Part shown: positions 45,941-58,328 of the stretch, piece after piece
How the letters are laid out: each line of letters starts with the position of its first letter
Position numbering within the stretch: the stretch's first letter is position 1
Assembly: GCF_029962835.1 (NCBI RefSeq)
Contig: NC_080578.1
Coordinates: 103,271,759-103,335,758, forward strand
DNA: 64,000 bases
Direction: 5' to 3'
Origin: Magnolia sinica
Lineage: Eukaryota > Streptophyta > Magnoliopsida > Magnoliales > Magnoliaceae
Position numbers and translations under genes: made by a program
Notes under the pieces: model-generated
What the model saw: only the letters and a program-made list of their open reading frames with translations
Database searches by the model: none
Told to the model about the DNA's origin: nothing

Positions 45941-47013
45941 GGACGCGGATTGCGTACTAACACCGTCAGTAGCAGCCTCGATACTGACAAAGCTCTATCA
46001 ACCATATGTGGTAACTTTTATCCAAGCTCTCCATCCATTTTTCCATATCATTACATAGCATGAAACGAAAAAATAAGAGAGATCGAAATCTCTAATGGAC
46101 CACACCAAAAGAAAACATTGGCGAATGAATGCCTACCATTAAAAACATCCTAGGGCTCAATGTAATGTTTATTTGTCATCCAACCCATTGATTAGGACAC
46201 CCCTATCAATGTAATGTTTATTTGTCATCCAACCCATTGATTAGGACACCCCTATCAGTTTGAAGAGGAAAATCAAATATCATATTAATCTAAAACTTTT
46301 TTGGCCACTGAGAAGTTTTTAACGGTGAGCATTCAATCATCATTCCTTTTTCACGGTATGGTTCATATGAGATTTAGATATATTTAATTTTTTGTCTCAT
46401 ACTATAAGACAGAGTGAAAAAAAAATGGATAGATGGCATGGGCAGGAGATATACATCATGATTGGATTCACGAAGCACTGTCAATAGCCACCTCGTAGGC
46501 AATCTGTATCCAGTGGATCAGGAACAACCATGATGTATGTTTTGTATCCACACCGTCTATCCATCTGGAGAGATCATATTAGGGAAAGATCCAAACAATC
46601 ATTCAGATCGAAATCTCGAGCGGACCTCACCACAGAAAACAGTGGGGAGAGTGATGTCCACCGTTAAAAAGTTCCAAGGGACACAAAAGTTTCCGATGAA
46701 GCTGATATTTGTGTTTTCCCTACTTTCATGCATGAGTTAACACATGAACACGTTGGATCTCAAAGAAACATCATGGTGGACCTTTGGAAGGTTTCAACGG
46801 TAGGCGTCACTCTCCCCAGTGTTTTCTGTGGTGGGGTCCACTCCAACCTTGGATCCTCATCATTCTTTGGTTCATACGCTAAAATGATCTCTACAAATGT
46901 ATGAACGGTGTGGATACAAAACATAGATCATGGTGGGGCCCACATAACTTGGTGACGTCACTTCAGTAGCGAGTCTCGCTGCTCAACATCTCAGTAGCTA
47001 ATCCGCCGCGTCC
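45941..47013. mobile_element. Composite Mutator-like MITE just upstream of intact NLR
   Basis: Outer ends GGACGCGGATTGCG and CTAATCCGCCGCGTCC are inverted. Flanks AGTCGATCC (45932-45940) and AGACGATCC (47014-47022) match at 8 of 9, fitting a Mutator target duplication. At about 1.07 kb it is twice the usual length and contains a second set of ends and cores near 46490-46545 (GCAATCTGTATCC, AACAACCATGATGTATGTTT), so one family member probably inserted into another. A 49-bp tandem duplication (46157-46257) lies within. The right end is about 180 bp before the NLR start codon. Confidence 0.75.
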
Positions 47014-47022
47014 AGACGATCC

Positions 47023-47192
47023 AGCTTAATCTCTCTTTTCTTGCCAGTTTCTCTTCCTTCCTCTCCTCAGCTTCTGAAAAGTGAAGTCATATAAACGGAG
47101 ATTTTTACAGCATTACTTTCAACGGTGCCTTCATTTCATTCCTCTGCTGCTTTCAAAAGCACCGTTATCTCCCATCCATCTATCTATCTAGA
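47023..47192 (+). promoter_or_regulatory. NLR 5' leader / proximal promoter
   Basis: About 170 bp between the MITE target duplication and the ATG. It is CT-rich (TTTCTCTTCCTTCCTCTCCT) with CATATAAACGG at 47088 as a possible weak TATA-like site and (CATCTAT)-like repeats just before the ATG. A relative without coding sequence lies at 39846-40300. Transcription start is not known; the assignment rests on position and the shared leader. Confidence 0.4.
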
Positions 47193-50042
47193 ATGGACTT
47201 GTGGGAAATCATTCTCTTCTTCTGGGCTCCTATTTCTCGGCACATCGGTTATTTCAAAGACCTCAACAACAATGTAGAGACTCTGAAAAGGAAAACGAAA
47301 AAGCTAAAACGCAAGCATGATGAAATTCAAGCAGAAGTCGAGGATGCTATACCAGTCGGAAAGAGACAGAAAGCCCTTGTGGAGAATTGGCTCACGGAAG
47401 TCAGAAATACCGAAAACCAAGTTGATTCAATAAGATTGGAGCTGGCACTAAGGAGAATATGCACCCATCACTCGTCTCGTTATACATTGGGAAAAAGGGT
47501 CGTTGAAAAGCTCGAAGACATCAAAAAGCTCAACAAAAAACTCAAAGTAAAAGGGGTCTTCCATGAGGTGGCTGAGAGCAGTCGACATCCAAGGGTGTTG
47601 GAAAAGCAAACATCACTACCACGAGGACAACAAAGCACGTCTGGGCGAACCTTGGAGGAGATATGGCAATGCTTAAACGAGGAAAAGAATGGAATCATAG
47701 GTATTTGTGGGATGGGTGGAATAGGAAAAACCACTCTCATGAAAGAAATAAACAATAGGTGCACCAAAACACGTGACTTCGATGTCGTGATTTGGATAAC
47801 TGTGTCCAAGGATCTCAACTTGGGATTAATCCAAGAGGAGATTGGAAACAGATTGGGTATGAAATTTGACGGAAACGAAGATAAGGGGGACAAGCTGTTT
47901 GCTCGGTTGAAGAATCTTAGGTATCTGCTCATCTTAGATGATCTATGGGATTCATTTAGCTTGGTTCAAGTTGGAATTCCCAAGCCAGACAAGCAAAACA
48001 GATGCAAGATCGCGATAACATCCCGATCCGTCACAGTGTGCAATGCAATGGGGGCTGATAAGTCTATTAAAGTCAGAGCTCTTACGCCTGAGGAAGCGTG
48101 GAATTTGTTCAGTGAAAGATGTGGGGATGTAGTTCTGTCATCCGAGATTCGACCGGTAGCTGAGGACGTTGCAAAGGAGTGCAGTGGATTACCGCTTGCG
48201 ATTAAGACAGTGGGTAGGGCCATGTGTGGCAAGGATAAGAAAGAGGTATGGAGGAATGCATTGAGGGCATTGAAAGGAGCATCACCTGAGGTTCCAGGTA
48301 TGGAGCGTGAGGTGTTTCTTCCTTTGAAACTTAGTTACGATTGCCTAGAAAATGATAGGATCAAATCATGTTTCCTGTATTGTTCATTGTTTCCGGAAGA
48401 TTATCATATACCAATAGATGGGCTAGTAAGATACTGGGCAATGGAGGAAGGATTCATAGAAAATGTGAATAACTTGGAAGAAGCATCAAACAAGGGCCAT
48501 GACATCATTGAAAGAATCAAGGACGCATGCCTCTTGGAGGATTGGTCTCAAATATCTAAATTTGTTAGGATGCATGATTTGCTCCGTGACTTGGCTATTT
48601 GGATCACTTCATCGTCATCCATGGAAGGCTCAAAATTCCTTGTGAAAGCCGGGGAGGGACTAGTGCAGCCACCGGAAGAGAATATGTGGAGAGGGGTTGT
48701 AAGGATTTCATTGATACGCAACAAGATAGAGCATCTGAAAATTTCACCTGCTTGTCCTAACTTGATCTCCTTGTTCCTCAATGAAAACTATCAATTACGT
48801 ACCATTCACAGTAATTTCTTCGAGCTCATGCCAAAACTACAGATCCTTGATCTAAGTTCTACTGGCATTGAATCTCTCCCGATGTCATTATTGCAATTGG
48901 TGAATCTACGTGTGCTCATTCTAAGCTCATGCAGAGATCTAGTGGAGGTGCCGCCATTGGGAGAGCTGAAGGAACTCCAAATTCTTGATCTCTCATATTC
49001 TGGCCTCAAAAACTTCCCTCAAGGCATTGAAAGCTTGGTTAAACTCAAGAGGTTGGATATATCAGAGACTTCATTCACTGCAATTCCCTACACTATGATA
49101 TACGGGCTAACTAGTCTGGAGGAAGTAAGCATGATGGATTTGAAGGAAAACGTCGACGGAGCTACTTTCAGTGAGGCTGTGAACATGAAACGCCTGAGAT
49201 CTTTACGTATCAGTTTGTCCAGTCTTAATGGCTTCATCGCACATGATATGTTCCATAGATGGTTTTCGGGCTTGACAAGTTTCCTTGTTGATGTTAACAA
49301 AAGATTTTTCCGGCAGCTTTCTAATAAGCAGATAAGCATTTGTGAATGTGACAAATTCCCCTGCGGGATTGAGGGGTTGACAAAACATGCATTCTCTTTA
49401 GACTTGTATAAAAGCAAAGGTTTAACAAGTCTTTCTAAGTTCCAAGGCGATTTAAAGAGCTTAAGAAAACTTCGAGTCAGTGAATGCAGTGGAGTGGAAT
49501 GCTTTATAGACTGGAGAGAGGTTGGAGATGGTGCATTCCAATGTTTACAGAGGTTGGATCTCTATCATTTACCAAACTTGGAGAAGGTATTCGATGGTGG
49601 AGCGCCTCCTCCGCTGAACACAAGCCTGCAAAACCTCAGAATAATACGGGTTTTTAATTGTGAAAAGTTAAGTAGTCTCTTCTCTTCTAGTATGGTAGAG
49701 CAACTACATCAGTTAGAGGAGCTTGAAATAATTCAATGTATCCAAATGAAAGAGATTATAGAAGGAGACAAGCTGCCCCATAATTCATTCCCAAAATTAC
49801 GCATCCTAGAATTGGATAGATTACCAGAATTGGAAAGCATTTTCAGCCAGCGATTTATGTTTATATCTTTGGAAGATATGAAAGTAATTTCCTGTCCAAA
49901 GTTGAAGAAGCTCCCTCTCTTCAGCTCAAGCATCCATGAAATAAAAGGAGTAATAGAAGGCGAGAGAGAATGGTGGGAAGGATTAGAGTGGGAAGACGAG
50001 AAGGCCAAGTCCCTCTACACCAGAATTTACAAGGCTAGTTGA
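47193..50042 (+). CDS. CC-NB-LRR immune receptor (RPS2/RPS5-like), intact copy
   Basis: A single-exon 949-residue NLR. A short coiled-coil-type N-terminus of the RPS2/RPS5 kind (about residues 1-150) has a Lys/Glu-rich helix (KRKTKKLKRKHDEIQ). The NB-ARC follows: P-loop GMGGIGKTT at 173-181, FDVVIWITVSK at 196-206, kinase-2 LLILDDLW at 245-252, ITSRS at 275-279, GLPLA at 332-336, CFLYCSLFPEDY at 393-404 and MHDLL at 460-464. LRRs run from about 500 to the end. All nucleotide-binding motifs look functional, so it should act as an ATP/ADP switch in the cytoplasm or at the membrane that triggers defence when it senses a pathogen effector. The ATG is the first in frame and follows a leader. Length is normal for the subfamily. 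The recognised effector cannot be told from sequence. The copy 1 relative is visible only from residue ~499. Confidence 0.96.
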   Translation: MDLWEIILFFWAPISRHIGYFKDLNNNVETLKRKTKKLKRKHDEIQAEVEDAIPVGKRQKALVENWLTEVRNTENQVDSIRLELALRRICTHHSSRYTLGKRVVEKLEDIKKLNKKLKVKGVFHEVAESSRHPRVLEKQTSLPRGQQSTSGRTLEEIWQCLNEEKNGIIGICGMGGIGKTTLMKEINNRCTKTRDFDVVIWITVSKDLNLGLIQEEIGNRLGMKFDGNEDKGDKLFARLKNLRYLLILDDLWDSFSLVQVGIPKPDKQNRCKIAITSRSVTVCNAMGADKSIKVRALTPEEAWNLFSERCGDVVLSSEIRPVAEDVAKECSGLPLAIKTVGRAMCGKDKKEVWRNALRALKGASPEVPGMEREVFLPLKLSYDCLENDRIKSCFLYCSLFPEDYHIPIDGLVRYWAMEEGFIENVNNLEEASNKGHDIIERIKDACLLEDWSQISKFVRMHDLLRDLAIWITSSSSMEGSKFLVKAGEGLVQPPEENMWRGVVRISLIRNKIEHLKISPACPNLISLFLNENYQLRTIHSNFFELMPKLQILDLSSTGIESLPMSLLQLVNLRVLILSSCRDLVEVPPLGELKELQILDLSYSGLKNFPQGIESLVKLKRLDISETSFTAIPYTMIYGLTSLEEVSMMDLKENVDGATFSEAVNMKRLRSLRISLSSLNGFIAHDMFHRWFSGLTSFLVDVNKRFFRQLSNKQISICECDKFPCGIEGLTKHAFSLDLYKSKGLTSLSKFQGDLKSLRKLRVSECSGVECFIDWREVGDGAFQCLQRLDLYHLPNLEKVFDGGAPPPLNTSLQNLRIIRVFNCEKLSSLFSSSMVEQLHQLEELEIIQCIQMKEIIEGDKLPHNSFPKLRILELDRLPELESIFSQRFMFISLEDMKVISCPKLKKLPLFSSSIHEIKGVIEGEREWWEGLEWEDEKAKSLYTRIYKAS

Positions 50043-50437
50043 TTTGCAAATGAAGAAGCTTCCTGTATAAAAAAAGGTTACGTAGATTTCTTTCGTTATC
50101 TCAAGTTTTACTTTGCGACTAAATTTATTTATTTTTAATCTCTCGACACTTTCACGGGAAATTGATAATTGGATTCTATCTTTATAATAGCGTGATATTT
50201 TAAAAATCATACAATATTTTAATTTTTTTACTATAAAGAAATTTCTTTTGTGCTCGTACATTTAAAAGTTAGAAATTATTTATTATTTATTATACTTCTT
50301 TTTTTAATTACTTGCAGAGAGATTTGCTGGATAATACCGGGAGGAGAACATGAAGATCCAAAGTCTCCCGAGATATTCCCATGCTGAGAAATCGGTCTGT
50401 CATTACTGTATGAATTATTGCCTTTACAAGCAATTGG
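50043..50437 (+). other. NLR 3' flank with possible 3'UTR intron (copy 2)
   Basis: Same structure as 1358-1751: donor-like AAG|GTTACG near 50077 and acceptor-like TTACTTGCAG near 50318. It carries only a handful of substitutions relative to copy 1. Confidence 0.35.
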
Positions 50438-50955
50438 GGACGTGGATTGCGTGGTGTCGCAATCTCAGTGGTTTGATGACATTGCAAAGTTCTGTGGCCG
50501 CTACCATGATGTATATATTATATCCACACTGTCCATTCATTTTTTAAGATCCTTTTAGGGAATGAAACAAAACATCAGACAGATCCAAAGATTAAGTGCG
50601 ACCACACCATTAGGAAGTAATGGAGATTGAACACCCACCTTCTTGGGGCCAAAGAAGTTTTCTATCAAGCTGATATCTGTATTTTCCATTCATCCTGGTA
50701 CGTGTGACCTTATGAGAAGTTTTGGATGGCAAATAAACATCATGGAGGACCCTTGGAAGATTTCAATGGTAGAAATCATTGTCCTACTGCTTTTGTGGTG
50801 TGATTCCCTTGGCCTTTGAATCTACCTCATTTTCATGCTCATGCCCTGAAATGATATCTAGAAATGAATAGACGGTGTGGATGTAATACATACATCATTT
50901 TGGGTCCACAGAACATTGCTACTTAACACGTCAAAGAGGTACGCAATCAGTCTCC
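50438..50955. mobile_element. Mutator-like MITE in NLR 3' flank (copy 2)
   Basis: Orthologous position and ends to 1752-2269 (GGACGTGGATTGCG ... CGCAATCAGTCTCC). Confidence 0.6.
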
Positions 50956-51593
50956 GGCAATGGTAGCCTCCGAACGTGTAAAAGCATTTCTAGGAGCTCA
51001 CTATGTCTTCTATATTTATTTTGAAGTTATTGTTGTATTAATTACTTCTTTGGAAGGCTTTGTCACTCTCTGTTTTATTTTATTGCTGAGAATGGTTTTG
51101 TTTTTCTTTGTACTTTTACCGGAAAATAAGCATTTTTGTGGCTATTACGTTGTCCCCTTCTATGAATGGATGGCGTTGATAAAACACATACATCACCATG
51201 GCCAAACAGACTTTACTCAGAACGCTCCTTCACGCCCATAGTAAATTAGTTCTCCACAGACTTTACTCAACCCCCTAAGTGGGACCCACCGTGATGTTTG
51301 TGAAAACCTACGGATATGTTTGTGAGAAATCATCCGGTACATCCATTTTTTCAGCTCATGTTAGGACATGACCTCAAAATGAGGCAAATCCAAAACTCAG
51401 GTGGACCCCATGATAGGAAACAATAGGACTGAATGCCCACCGTTCAAATATTCATTGGAGCCACAGAAGTTTTGGATCAGACAGATATTTTTATTTTTCC
51501 AGTTCATTTCAGTGGGAGTACCCTTATGAACGGTTTACAAGGCATATAAACATCAATGGACCTTAGGAGGGTTTCAATTTTAGGCACCTTCAG

Positions 51594-51596
<3 letters not shown>

Positions 51597-51631
<35 letters not shown>
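51597..51631. repeat. CT microsatellite (copy 2)
   Basis: Counterpart of 2955-2997, about 8 bp shorter, followed by a private CGCGAAGG. Confidence 0.95.
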
Positions 51632-51633
<2 letters not shown>

Positions 51634-51883
51634 GAAGGCATTTCCTGCTCTAATATTTTCCATTAATCTTGGATCTGGCCCATTTTTGGGCTTATGTCTT
51701 AAAATGAGCTATTAAAAGGATGAACAGGACTATAGAAAACAATATCTAGTCATTGATAAATATGAAATTACAGTTGTGGATCACTCAATAAGTGGATATA
51801 GCTGGCTATTGTCTGCACGTAATAAGCCCACCAGATGAACCATTCTGAACACAGCTGGAGATTTTGGCAGTGGCGACTGTTTA

Positions 51884-53941
51884 TGTAACAACCCTAAATT
51901 TTGGTACATTATTAAAAAACTAAATTAAATATTTAAATATTTTATTTTTGAATAAAAAATAAAATCAAGTCAATAGTTGAGTTGGTAGCGAAATTCTTAG
52001 TTGAGAGAGAGGTTTAGGGATCCATTCTTGAAATGGTAATAATAATTTTTTTATTAAATATCATAAAAAAAATTCAAATTCAAGATAAGGGAGGATGTGC
52101 TCATCCTATCTTATGAGAATTTTCTTTAAAAAAGGATACGAAAGGTTTCTGCATTAAAAAAAAAGAGATAGGAAGCCCTAAAGTAAAAGGAAGAGAAAAT
52201 TCTAAGAAGGCTCGATCAGGTAAGTTTTAATCGTTAGATCTTTTTAACTTTTTATTATGTTGTTAATTTCTTCTTGATCTATACAATGGATGGCGTGGAT
52301 CATCCACACCATCATTGTATAGGTGTGTAGAGTCAATTTTAATAAAGTGATGTTTTTATGATTTTGGTCTAATTAGTAATATTTTAGGAATAAATTAAAT
52401 GGATGAAATCTGATTGTGCTAAGATAGATCTGTACGGATCATATGATCCTTAAGGCCAAAATATACCAGGGCCATGATTTTTAGATCAATCTAATAATCA
52501 GATAGGCCACATTAGTCAGATCTAAAAGTGTTTAATAAAGGAATCTTAGATTTTTTGCGCAAGTGTTGGTATCACTTAGCGTAGAAGGTCGAGATGGGTC
52601 ATCGGTGTATGTATGGTTAGATCCATACCATCCATCTAATGTGTAGAGACAAAACATGATAATACCTCAAGAATCTGAATGATCTGACCATCCGATGGAC
52701 CACCCCGATCAAGTAATTATCATTCAATTTTATAATCTTAAAAGGGAGAAAAAAATAGAATAGAAATTTTAATTATTTGATTATTTTGGATCTGGCCACC
52801 TAGGATGTTAATCAGAGGTAGGCCCCACCATGTAATAAAAACATATGAATAATAATGTTGTTGATATAACTGATAGAATTTCTGAATTCAAACCAATATA
52901 ATTACCCTGTGGATTCTACACTACCAGACTCAGGTGAGTAACCCAACTTGTCTCATAATTCATTAAAATTAAAATACATCATTGTGATTGTTTGATTGAT
53001 TTACTGGTTTGAATATTTTGATATGATAATTGTACGATAAATTTATATGTGAATATTTTAATCAAGAAAACTATGCCAAATATAAAAAATATGCATTTAC
53101 ATATCATCCTTCATTCATTACATTGCATAATGCATGGTCGATCCTAGGGGCCCTCCCTGGAAGAAATGTTGATCCTGGTAGAGCGTTACCAGATGCGGGC
53201 TATGCCCAAGCCTACCGAAAAGTGGAAGCCTACCCAACGGGTGGATGCGGTTTGACGACCTCCAACCCAAGCAGATAGACGATCATCCCATCTGATGCAT
53301 TCATATATCATTTTACATTCATATCATTGTACATGTATTTATGTATTATTTTAATTGCTATAATTATGAATCATGCTGGGTTATATCACTAAGCCTGGCC
53401 AGCTTACATTTTTATTGATGGAAAAACCGTACAGAGGAGCCATTAGCAGATGATGTGACGCAAGAACCGGAAGGATCTACCGTACCTGAACACGACCTGC
53501 CTGAAACATGGCCATACCTATCCAAGGATGAAGTGGCGGCATTAGAAAATTTTTAATTATATGTTTTATTTTGTTAGCACAGTTTAATTAACGAATAATG
53601 CATACTGACATTTATTTTGAGACTTTAAGCAATTATTTAGATTTATTTCTTTGTAATAATGTTAGCATGGAATAAATATTATTATATTATAATGGTATAA
53701 TAAATAAATGATTTTAAGGTTTATTTTATTTTAAGAGTTGTCAAGATTTATATATGTTTAGTTGATTGGTGCTAAGTATTTGCATGTGTGATTGAGATTA
53801 TGATGGATCTTATATTGAATATAATTATCATCTCTGATTAAACTGATTAATGAATTAAATTAGTACACTTTATGTACGAGTTACGAACTGAAACTCGGGT
53901 CTGAGGGTGCACACTCTGTACCCGGATTTCGGGGCGTGACA
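51884..53941. mobile_element. LTR-like insertion (solo LTR or LTR-derived), private to copy 2
   Basis: Starts TGTAACAACCCTAAATTTTG and ends CCGGATTTCGGGGCGTGACA; the termini are TG...CA with imperfect TGTAAC/GTGACA inversion. Perfect 5-bp target duplication GTTTA at 51879-51883 and 53942-53946. Copy 1 shows the empty site (GCGACTGTTTAAGCAC at about 3240), so insertion followed the segmental duplication. The 2058 bp hold no gag-pol. An 82-codon frame at 53030-53278 (GYAQAYRKVEAYPTGGCG) has no recognised domain. Its right terminus resembles, inverted, the terminus at 14760. Confidence 0.85.
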
Positions 53942-54060
53942 GTTTAAGCACACCACCTCGACCATTTATGCACACCGCAATCTCATTGAGGTCCACTGTA
54001 TTTTATGTATATATCCATTCCGCGCATAAGCTGAGAACCATTAACCCTCAATGACCAGTT

Positions 54061-54615
54061 TGGGCTTGTTTGATTTTTCAATTCATTGGTAAATACCCTG
54101 TAAATGGGTAATAATTATTTCATTTGATATTTACGTTACTCTTCCTTAATTTGGCCAACTACTCTTTAGATGCAAAAATTGAGAATGCTGCAAAATATTT
54201 GTGGGTCCCACCGTGGTGCATGTTACTTATCCACACTGTTCATCTATTATGGCAGCAGAATTTATGGCATGAGCCACAAAAGGAGGCATATCCAAACCTC
54301 AAGTGGACCACGCTATGGGAAAAAGAAAATCAAACACTAACAGTTAAAAACCCCTTGGGGCCACAGTTTCTTTTAGTGTGGGCCACTTGAGTGTTGGATC
54401 TTGCTCATTTTTCAACTCATGCATCAAAATATTATGGTAAAATAGATGGACATAATGTATATATAATATACATCACCATAGGGTCCACAAATTTAAACTA
54501 AGCTCTTTTAAATCGGATTCCAAGGCTCGACTCCTATGAATTTTCAAACGGGGTGAAATGGTAATAATTACCCATTTACAGGGTTACACAAGCTTTGAAA
54601 AATCAAACAGGCCTA
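54061..54615. mobile_element. hAT-like MITE (copy 2)
   Basis: Counterpart of 3366-3922 with the same inverted ends GGCTTGTTTGATTTTTCAA and AAAAATCAAACAGGCC. Confidence 0.65.
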
Positions 54616-54849
54616 AAAGTTTTGATGGGCTATAAAAATGGAAAAAAAAAAAAAAATGTACATATATTTGTTTGTTTGTTCCTGCAACCTGATGAGGTTT
54701 CCCAAACCATAGGCATGCAAAAGGGAGCCCATTTATATGCCAAGCATGTGTCAAAGTGGCCGAAACATGTAAATGTTCTTGTTTCACTTAAACGGTACCC
54801 AACAGATATCTGGACCTGGTTGCATGTGAGTTCGAGTATTCAAGAATGA

Positions 54850-57224
54850 AATCGGACCCAGCACGCATGCTGTAAGACCCGGCCCAACAATCAATTTGAA
54901 GTTCTTCCCCCGAGGCCCACAAGATCAGATTGGACAGCAATTATAGTCGAGCAAGCACTCTAAACTGCAAACCATCATTGTAGGAGTACAAGATGAAAAG
55001 GAACACTCAAGTAAAGAACCAAAGCCTGCTTCCCAACATATAACATATCACAAAGGATCTCTCCAACTTACTCATGGTGTGAAAGCGAAGTAGCCCTCAA
55101 TCCAGCTGTTGTGGTTGGATTGAATTTCAGTTTTCCACGATTGAAATCATGGATTCCAACCCCACCTTTTCAAGAATGTAAATAATCAATCAAACTTGCG
55201 AACATATCACTGAATTCCACGTTCTGGACCAATACAAAAAGTTACTAAGTTATTATTGGTTTATCAGTGGAAACATGCGGGGTTACATCTTTGAACCATA
55301 TCCATGGTATAAAAAAATGGTTATGTAACGGCTGTTATTTAATGGTAACAGCCATAACCGTTACACATTATGGGGCCTTCTCACATGAGGAGCCACTTAT
55401 TGAATCAAGACCCTATTCCTTATTTGGCAGGAGTTCTGTTAATCCTTTGTAAATTCAGGGGTGGTAACCAACAAAAGATGGGTGGTGTATCTTTAATCTT
55501 AAATACACCAAGGGAAATTGGATTTAGGCAGGGGGAATAACCAAAGTAAACTGAAAATAAGCGCTTCTCAAGCACGAGTGTAACAATCTATAAGTAACTT
55601 TCATTCACTTTAGTACAGGGAAGTCCATGGGGAGGAATTCCACAAGGCGTATCACAATTCACAGCTTTTAACTAAAGATGTGATTCAAAGCTATTGCAGT
55701 GAAGAATTGATTTGAAACAAAGCACTTCGTCCATGGGCTTGTAAAGAGATTGAATATTACCTTAATCTTTCTTCTCAGATTAATCCAGTATGATAAATCG
55801 ATGCAATCCTGCTAAAGTTCATCAATAGTAACTATATCTTTTATAAAGGCCACCCCTTACATTACATATTGATAATTTCTAACTTTAGGTCTTTTTCAAA
55901 TTGATCTAACTGTGAAATACTACGGCATATGTATCTAGGGAATAGTTGCTTCAAAGTAAATCCTGCTTAAATATAATGAGTTCGATTTCCTATTTCAAGA
56001 CGTCAAGCGAGTTTCTGGTCGGTTAGGTGAAAAAAGGAGTTGAGCTCTTATTTCAGGCAGAACACGAATTAAATAGTGCTTTCCTTTTCCTCCATTTGTC
56101 AGTCTATCAGAATAGGGGACTTATCTCTGACATTTGATGCTTGAATTTGCCATATGGGGTTGACCACAGGTATTACAACAACCACCCACTTATATTACAC
56201 CGCTATCCCTCTTCTTCAAACATTCATCTAACCACCTACTTATCTCAAAGACTTTATCCATTATAAATTTAATGATCCCAAGTCTACCTAACAATCTAGA
56301 CAGCCATGAAAATGAAGATTCTAAGAAGTATGTAATCCATCATTTCACCAACCCATTGCTTCTTCACACCCTATCAGGGTGGTCACTGCCCGAAATCTAT
56401 GGCCCACTGTGTTGTGCATGACACATCTACTCCATCCATAAAGTGAACCACTTATTGTTAGGCCACGCAGCTAAAAATTTGACCTACCAACGACTTAGTT
56501 GGCCCACACCACAAGGAACAACAGGGAGAGGAGATCATATGGTTGTGCAGGGTCCTCAACGGTATATAGGTTCCATCTAACACATTCCTCAAGTGAGCCT
56601 CATTAGGAAAAAGGAAAAAATAAAAATAAAAAATCCAAAATTTGGTGTAGTTCAAAACATAGGTGGGCCTTACCTGCCACATGCATTGCACATCATACAA
56701 TTCCCTACGAGTTCCTCATAAAGATGATATGATTGATGACTTGTTCTCTTATCTGGAAAATGTGTCAAAAATCAAAGCAAGAGTTTTTCAACTGGAAACT
56801 AATAGATAACAGGTGTACTGCTTTACAGCGAGCAGCTCTTAAAGGACTCCAAGGTAAGCGCTCAAAACAAATTACTGGATAGGCCAAGTTCCACACTAAG
56901 CTATGTACACTATACAGCTTTTGCACCACCTACCATCGAAGAAAAAGTGGCAAGGACAAAATGCATCAACACATTAATGTATGAGAAAAGACCAGCAAAT
57001 TTAAAGACAGCTGTACAGGCACAACATGCTTACGGTGTTCAGTTGCCGCATCTACATAGACTGGGAACAACCACCCAGTCATTGCAAAACAAGCAAAAAA
57101 CAGCAGCTTCAGCTCTCATCTGCAAATATGGCCTTGCTAGTCCCTGAAGAACAAAAACAAAGCAATTCCAGATAAATAAACTTCCGAACGAAAGCCATTT
57201 TATGCCTTGGGCTTCACATGAACC
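54850..57224. other. Unassigned low-repeat spacer (copy 2)
   Basis: Counterpart of 4200-6566, closely similar throughout. The candidate - strand Cys-rich exon is also open here (about 57033-57137), but its conservation may reflect only recent duplication. No other gene is seen. Confidence 0.4.
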
Positions 57225-57531
57225 TAGGGATGCAATTTGGATTCAGGTCAACCCTAAACGAATTTACCCAGCCCAAGTTCGGATCAGGATGGGGTTAGAA
57301 AACACCAACCCAATTTGAAATTGAGCTGGGTTTGTGTTTGACCAAGAGCATATTTAAGTCAACTTAGGTCAGACTGGGAATAATCACATGTATTTTGGTC
57401 GGGTTGTGTTCTAGTTGGGCATCTCGGGTTGAAATTTGGGTCGGGTCGGGTTGCAGGTTCGGTCTTCTTGAGGTCAAATTGGGCTTGGGTTAACCCTCAA
57501 CCCGACCCGACCCGCCCGAGTTGCACCCCTA
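57225..57531. mobile_element. hAT-like GGGTCGGGTT-rich element (copy 2)
   Basis: Counterpart of 6567-6878, with one fewer GACCC repeat unit near the right end. Confidence 0.65.
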
Positions 57532-57818
57532 CGAGAACCCTTCTCCATATGCACCTTTACATGTGAGTTGGGCGCCAATCCCAAGCATAAGATGGGCCCA
57601 TTCCATGCGGATGATCAGCAAAAAATATCAGACTGGTCCACCTAGGTCAGTTTTATGTTGAATGCAGGTTGGCAAGTTTCTCAAACAGTTCATTGTTTTC
57701 ATGCAGGTTGGCCTGCCTTATGAGTGGATCGCCTGATTTATGTTCCAGATTGAATTCACAGCCGAGTGAGCCTTCTTCACAGCTCAGATGTCCAAGAAAT
57801 GTCAGGCGGCATGTGTAC

Positions 57819-58328
57819 TAGGGGGCTGAAACTCTTTTCTTGGGAAAGCAAACAAGTTTTGTTTAAGAAGCAAGCAAGTTCTTGGAAACGCAATCAAGTT
57901 TTGGGAAAGCACATGAACCCAATTGAGTTAATTGACCCAACCCAAGTTCAGGTCAACCTGAACCCAATTGACCCAATCCAAGTTCAGGTCAGGTTTGGTA
58001 GGGATATCAAGGTCCTTGGGTTGGGTTTGTGTTGGAAAACACCAACCTGGTTTCAAATAAAGGTTGGGTTCGGATTGAGCTAATTAGGGTAGGTTGGAAT
58101 TAATCAAATATGTTTGGGTTGGGTTTGGAGCCCACCCCAATTAACAGGGACAAGGCTTAGATGATGATGATGATTTGGGTCAGGTTGGAATTGGATCTGT
58201 GTGGGTCGATTATTAGGAATTCAGGTTGGGTTTGGGTTGGAACTCAGGTCGGGTTGGGTTCTCTTTGAGGTCAGGTCCAGCTCGAGTTAACCCTCAACTT
58301 GACCCAACCCGCCGGAGTCGCACTCCTA
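57819..58328. mobile_element. hAT-like GGTTGGGTT-rich element (copy 2)
   Basis: Counterpart of 7166-7675 with the same blurred target duplication (ATGTGTAC at 57811-57818 and ACGTGTGC). Confidence 0.6.

Noticed and set aside
53030..53278. 82-codon frame in the copy 2 insertion
   Set aside because: Lies within an LTR-like element and has no recognised domain; LTR sequence often has chance frames of this size.
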